From: Balamuthia mandrillaris
Taxonomy: Eukaryota; Discosea; Longamoebia; Balamuthiidae
Reading direction: 5' to 3'
NCBI GenBank assembly: GCA_031835245.1
Contig: JAVKOQ010000114.1
Coordinates: 101,852 to 165,851 of the forward strand
Length of the DNA stretch: 64,000 nt
The notes under the pieces are model-generated. The model did no database searches. It had not been told where the DNA came from and saw only the letters and a program-made list of their open reading frames with translations. Each line of letters starts with the position of its first letter. Within the stretch, counting starts at the first letter, position 1. This document shows positions 59,521 to 64,000 of this stretch, piece after piece. Position numbers and translations under genes: made by a program.

Positions 59521-61311
59521 AGAACAAGACACAAAGGGAAAGGACATGAAAGAAGGAAAAACAAACCTTTTTACGTGCTCGCACCGCAAACATGCCAGCC
59601 TCCGTACACACGCTCCTAATATCAGCTCCAGTGCTGTTGGGACACAGCCTCGCCAGGAGCTCGAACCGAATGTCACGATCGCAGCTCATCTGCTTGGCGT
59701 GGATCCTAAAGATCTGGGCCCTGCCCTCCAGGTCAGGCAGGTCAAACTCCACTTTTCTGTCAAGTCGACCCGGACGAGTCAGGGCGGGATCCAAAGTGTC
59801 CGGTCGGTTCGTGGCCATCAGCACTTTGATGTTACCGCGTGCATCAAAGCCGTCCAGCTGGTTGATCAGCTCCAACATGGTTCGCTGCACTTCGTTGTCA
59901 CCACCAGCGCCGTCATCGAAGCGGGTGCCGCCGATAGCGTCCACTTCGTCGAAAAAGATGATGCAGGCCTTCTTGGAGCGAGCCATCTCAAAGAGCTCGC
60001 GCACCATGCGTGCACCCTCACCGACGTACTTTTGGACGAGCTCGCTGCCGATGACGCGAATAAAGGTGGCATCGGTACGGTTGGCGACAGCACGGGCAAG
60101 GAGCGTCTTGCCAGTGCCTGGAGGGCCGTACATCAACACTCCCTTGGGTGGGTCGATGCCCAACTGTACAAAGCGCTCTGGCTATTTTGTTGATGAGAAA
60201 GAAAAAACATAGGTAAGGAATAGGCTTCCACAAGTTAAACAAAAGAAAGGAGTGAAACATACGTGAAGCAAAGGCAACTCCACGACCTCGCGCAGCTTTT
60301 CAATTTGTTCTTTGGAGCCACCAACATCGTTGTATGTGACGTTTGGCTTTTCATCTACTTTCATCATTGTGACAGAGGGATCAATCTTTGGTGGCAGAGG
60401 AATCTGGATTTGGTACTTTTTGCGGTCAACTCTACAACAAAAATATCAATCAGCGTTTGCACAGTTTGCTTAAAGGAACAAGAGAAAGAGAAGATAGTAA
60501 AGGATAGCGCAGGACGAAAAGGGAGAAAGCTTACCCAATACGCATTCCCTCTTCTATGTCAGCAGCTGCCACACGGTCTCCCAAGCCTACCACGTATTTA
60601 CCATGTTGCTTGGCGTTGATGACGTACTTGGATTCATCCTCCTCTCCTTCTCCTCCTTTGATGATCTTTGTGCAACGGGAGACCTAAGCGAATAAAAGCT
60701 TCATCAGAGATTGTACATTTTTTGAGAGTGAGAGAGAGGGAAGAGAAAGAACGAGAAGAACGAGAAGAACGAGAGAGAGAGAGAGAGAGGAGCGAAGTGA
60801 GAGAAGATGAGGATGGAAAACAAACCAGAAGCGGCTGTTCCTCTTGCATCATCTGCTTGTCAGCGACAAGATCCCACATACTGGGAGGGGCCAAACCAGT
60901 GTCCGACTCCTTGATTCCTGCACGACAATGAAAACGACTCAGAAATCAATCAAAGGGGGGAAAATGAAGCGAGAGAAAGGAAGAACGCACCACAAATCTC
61001 GTTGATTCGTTTGGTGATCTTTGTGATGTCTTCTTGAACTTGCTTGATTGGCTTGGCATATGGCCCAACGCCCTACAAACAAAAAAAAAAAGAAAAACAC
61101 AAGAAGAAGAAGAGAGAGAGAACAGAGAAGAGCAGAAGCAAATCAGTGAAAGGTAAAAGCAACATTCTCTTTTTTTGTTTTTCAAAAAACAAAAGGTAGA
61201 TGGAGAGGGAAAAAAAATGGCTGATATGAAACGTACATAGGTCTTCAACAAGGCGATGTCTCCCGCATCAAGCGCCTTCACGGGCTGATCCTTCTCTTCA
61301 ATGTCTGCCAT
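59352..61311 (-). CDS. PSMC2: 26S proteasome regulatory ATPase subunit Rpt1 (PSMC2)
   Basis: Exons 61237-61311, 60991-61072, 60826-60917, 60535-60683, 60263-60431, 59567-60181 and 59352-59447 (425 aa, in frame; close to the family length). The N-terminal coiled-coil and OB region contains [40 protein letters not shown] and [16 protein letters not shown]. The AAA module has Walker [21 protein letters not shown], Walker [33 protein letters not shown], the Arg fingers of [15 protein letters not shown], and [21 protein letters not shown]. The C-terminus reads [14 protein letters not shown], as in Rpt1 rather than the HbYX tails of Rpt2/3/5. It unfolds ubiquitinated substrates in the 19S base. Confidence 0.97.
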
Positions 61312-61726
61312 TGTGTGTGTGCTCTTCTGCTTTGCTGCTACTCCCTTTCTCTTCTCTTTCACTTCTTTTCGTCACTTTGTTTTTATGGATGACCCCTCCA
61401 ACAAGGACGCAAATTTTTGTTGGCAGGAATTCGTCCATGTCGACACGTTATGAAATGTCGACGTTTCATATGGCTACTTTGGGGGTGCGGCATGTCGACA
61501 AAATATTTAAGGTGGTTACCGAATGAGTCGCCTTAAATTTGAACCAATCAAATTCGATCGTCCATTATAGAATTATCTTTTTGATTTGATTTTTATTACT
61601 ATCAGACAACACACCGGGGGCAGAAAAAAGCCGTTATTTTCTTCTTTATCAAACCAAAAGCTCCGACAACACTAACCACACACACACACACACACACACA
61701 CTTTGTCTGTCCCTTTAAACAACCCA
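61312..61726. promoter_or_regulatory. Bidirectional promoter region Rpt1 / coiled-coil gene with three GTCGAC palindromes and a (CA)n run
   Basis: Perfect TGTCGACA at 61438-61445 and 61493-61500 and a 7-of-8 copy at 61456-61463 lie between two divergent starts. A CA dinucleotide run (about 61676-61700) sits in the probable 5' leader of the coiled-coil gene. The perfect copies share a leading CA (CATGTCGACA). Confidence 0.55.
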
Positions 61727-63139
61727 ATGGCTCACGTACTCGCCGGCTCGAACGACCTGGAAAAGCTGGAGGACCTCTCCAGCAAGACCTACAAGGAACA
61801 GGCCATTTGGTTCCTCAACGCCTTTTGGGACAAGCACAAGGAGGAGGCGGAGAGGCTGTGGAAGTTCAAGCACCAGTGCGACGAGCTGGACCACGCCAAA
61901 AAGTCCGAGGGCTGCGCGCTGGACGAGCTGCAGGCTCACCGCTTCTTGGAGAAGTTCCAAGAGACCATGACCGTTCAGTCCATGAGGGACAAGCTGCGGT
62001 CCACGGGAGCCATCGGTGCCAAGGTCAAGCTGGTCCCCTTGATCCACATCCTCATCATCCGTTTCAACGTGGACTGGCACGAGCTGGTCAATGCCCCTCA
62101 AGGCAGCAAGGAGGAGATCGACAGAGCCCAAAAGCTGTTTGACGAGGTGCAGGCTGCTTTCCAGGAGGCCGAGGCCCGCGCAGAGGAGGCCGCTGCTGCC
62201 TTGAAGGAAGCTCAGGCAAGAGAGGCTGCTGCCAAGGCCAGAGAAGCCGACGCTCTCGCTCGCGAGGCTGATGCCAAGGCGAGAGAGGCGGAAGCCAAGG
62301 AGAGAGAGGCGGAGGCCATTGCCAGGGAGCAAGAGGCCAAGGCGAGAGAGGCGGAAGCCATTCAGAGAGAGGCCGATGCCAAGGCCAGAGAAGCCGACGC
62401 TCGTGCCAACGAGGCCAGGGCCAAGGAGCAGGAGGCCGAGGCAGTGGCCAAGGAGGAGGAGCTGAGGGCGGCCAAGGAGGAGCAGGAAGCAGCATTGGCG
62501 GAGGTGAAGGCCCAAGAGGATGCCTACAACAACAAGACGGCGGAGCTGAAGAGGGCCAGCGAGGAAGGCGGTTTGGTCTCTCGCAACAAGGCCAAGAACG
62601 AGCTGGCCCAACACTTGCAGGAGGACCCTCTCCCCTTGCGTCGTGCCAAGATCACCCTGGAGGCTGCTGTGAAGAAGGCTGAGAAGGCTGCTCAGATCGC
62701 TGCTGATGCTCGCTCTGCTGCGGAGGCCTCCGCCAGAGAGGCCGAAGCCTCCAGAGCCGCCGCTGAGAAGTCGGCAAGAGAGGCGGAGCAAGCTCGTGCC
62801 GCTGCCCAAGCCGCCGCGCGTGAAGCCGAAAGGGCTCGCGCCAGCGCCGAGGCAGCTGCTCGCGAGGCCGAGGACGCCAGAGCCGTCGCCGAACAAGCCG
62901 CTCGCGAGGCCGAGCAAGCCCGCGCCGAAGCGGAGGAGGCCAGGAGACACTCTGAGAGGGCCAAGGAAGCGGCCGAGGCTGCCTTGGAGGAGGCCAAGCG
63001 GAAGCTGGAGGAGGCGGAGGCCTACCTGGAGGAGGCCAAGAAGACGCTGCCCGAGGGCCAGATCTGGTGGATGGAACGGGAGCTGCACGAGAGGAGGGCC
63101 TACTTGCCTCAAAGCAAGGGAGGCTTCCGCCGAAACTAA
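61727..63139 (+). CDS. Ala/Glu-rich coiled-coil protein, single exon
   Basis: 470 aa from the ATG at 61727; the in-frame codon at 61703 is not an ATG. Residues 1-140 look globular (MAHVLAGSNDLEKLEDLSSK, YKEQAIWFLNAFWDKHKEE, DELQAHRFLEKFQETMTV, VPLIHILIIRFNVDWHELV). Residues 145-445 are a near-continuous helix of repeated AREAEAKAREA-type units in two blocks, split by KAQEDAYNNKTAELKRASEE and NKAKNELAQHLQED. The C-terminus ends LPEGQIWWMERELHERRAYL. G/C-rich third positions and no intron suggest high expression; it probably forms filaments or a scaffold. The family is not one I can name. The 465-aa antisense frame is a shadow. Confidence 0.8.
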   Translation: MAHVLAGSNDLEKLEDLSSKTYKEQAIWFLNAFWDKHKEEAERLWKFKHQCDELDHAKKSEGCALDELQAHRFLEKFQETMTVQSMRDKLRSTGAIGAKVKLVPLIHILIIRFNVDWHELVNAPQGSKEEIDRAQKLFDEVQAAFQEAEARAEEAAAALKEAQAREAAAKAREADALAREADAKAREAEAKEREAEAIAREQEAKAREAEAIQREADAKAREADARANEARAKEQEAEAVAKEEELRAAKEEQEAALAEVKAQEDAYNNKTAELKRASEEGGLVSRNKAKNELAQHLQEDPLPLRRAKITLEAAVKKAEKAAQIAADARSAAEASAREAEASRAAAEKSAREAEQARAAAQAAAREAERARASAEAAAREAEDARAVAEQAAREAEQARAEAEEARRHSERAKEAAEAALEEAKRKLEEAEAYLEEAKKTLPEGQIWWMERELHERRAYLPQSKGGFRRN

Positions 63140-63288
63140 AGTTCTTTCGCTAGTTGCTGTTTTTTCTGTAAGAGTATTATTATTATATCAAGTTTATAAA
63201 CTTGTTTAAAAACAAACAAGTTAAAAAGAATCAAAAGAAGAAGGAAAGAAAGAGTAAGAAAGAAAGGAGCTTTAAGGGTCTTTGTTTT

Positions 63289-63932
63289 TTAGTTCTCATT
63301 CTTGGTGGCCAAATAGGAGGTAAACATGCTCTTCAACTCTGCCAACTCCTCGCGAGCGCTCTTCAGTTCGCTCTCGAGCTCCTGCACCTTGTTGGACAAT
63401 ACTTCCACGGCAGCCCTATCCGCTCTCCTCAGCTCCATGGTGGTGCCGTCCGTGACCGTTCCCTCGACATAGACGTTGCCTTTGATGTAGAGGTCGCCAG
63501 TATCGTCCATCATCAAAGAGGTCTCAAGGGAGTCACAACCGTTGTTTGTGGAGAAGGCGCCCGTGCCGATGGCGAAGATGGGGGTGCCGCTGCCCGTGAG
63601 GCTCTCCGCGGTTGCGTTGTTGCAAACGCCAAAGACGACGCCACCAACGGTATTGGTGCGGACATTTACGCCGTGGGCAAAAGAGCCAGTGGCCAAGGCC
63701 TCCACATTACCAAGGTGGGCTGATGATGAAAAAGAAGGAAAACACTTAAACAAACAGCTAACAACCAAGAGATGCATAAAACAGAAGAGAGAAAGGGAGT
63801 CCAGAGAGAAACCAAAGAGGGAGAAGAGGACACAATGAGGGAACGGGAGAAAGTAAAGAAGAAGGACAGCAGTACCTAATCCAGACGCATGAGCACCATC
63901 AGCAAACGCTTCAAGAGTACCGTTAAACAAAG
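63289..63932 (-). CDS. 3' end of a gene with YadA-head-like repeats and C-terminal coiled coil
   Basis: Two terminal exons are visible: 63876-63932 and 63289-63719 (phase-1 junction); upstream exons lie beyond 64000. The encoded sequence has an A-x-G-x2-A-x-G rhythm (EAFADGAHASGLAHLGNVEA, LATGSFAHGVNVRTNTVGG, FGVCNNATAESLTGSGTP) like the head repeats of trimeric adhesins. It continues with DDTGDLYIKGNVYVEGTVTD and ends in a coiled coil (VLSNKVQELESELKSAREEL). It may be a trimeric extracellular or fibre-like protein; the N-terminus would show whether it has a signal peptide. Confidence 0.65.
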
Positions 63933-64000
63933 CTAAAAGAGAAAAAGCATTAAGGTGTTAACCAGTTATAAACACTGCTTGGCTGAAGAAAGAAAGAGAG

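Noticed and set aside
61715-63112. A 465-aa antisense open frame opposite the coiled-coil gene
   Set aside because: It is a shadow produced by the G/C-biased third positions of the plus-strand gene; its composition (Leu/Gly/Ser) is that of antisense reading.

Overview
The window is a piece of nuclear genome from a free-living unicellular eukaryote. Nearly every gene has several short GT-AG introns (mostly 50-200 nt), genes lie on both strands only tens to hundreds of bases apart, and the housekeeping set is eukaryotic: 26S proteasome ATPase Rpt1, serine palmitoyltransferase LCB1, mitochondrial SLC25 carriers, a TTLL12-like protein and TSPO. Dense microsatellites, amoeba-style secreted or membrane proteins and the gene complement make an amoebozoan (Balamuthia- or Acanthamoeba-like) my best guess, but that is inference. 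I assembled the splice models by eye. In 20 genes the exons sum to a multiple of three. The one protein-coding model that does not is a carrier gene with a visible one-base frameshift.

Layout. 1-4.8 kb: a Mutator-like (MULE) transposon with about 80 bp inverted repeats, lying in a microsatellite that appears to be an intron of a PARP-type zinc-finger gene. 5.2-10.2 kb: a methyltransferase and an HSL-type hydrolase, divergent. 10.3-15.3 kb: a small PSI-domain membrane protein, an SLC25A32-like carrier and an enoyl-CoA hydratase, all on the minus strand. 16-31.6 kb: four paralogous genes (A-D) for large type I membrane proteins with a beta-helix-like ectodomain. 31.8-41 kb: a second carrier (frameshifted), LCB1, and a fusion of a CDP-glycerol-transferase-like domain to TTLL12. 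41.3-45.3 kb: a divergent Rho-type GTPase with an unrecognised C-terminal half, and a tandem pair of orphan genes, one frameshifted. 45.4-55 kb: two further members of the A-D tail family (F and E) around trans-3-hydroxyproline dehydratase and TSPO. 55.1-63.1 kb: a tandem pair of small orphan genes, a DEG/HtrA protease, Rpt1 and an Ala/Glu coiled-coil protein. 63.3-64 kb: the 3' end of a gene with YadA-head-like repeats.

Most notable. (1) The six-member membrane-protein family shares a K-W-S-x5-W module and a juxtamembrane YDPD motif. Its ectodomain is built from phase-1 exons, each encoding one Trp-containing repeat that looks like a single beta-helix rung. (2) A TTLL12 domain is fused behind a CDP-glycerol-phosphotransferase-like domain. 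(3) The palindrome TGTCGACA recurs in intergenic promoter regions. (4) Intronic microsatellites are strand-biased: the sense strand is the pyrimidine-rich one. These repeats probably serve as, or grew out of, polypyrimidine tracts.
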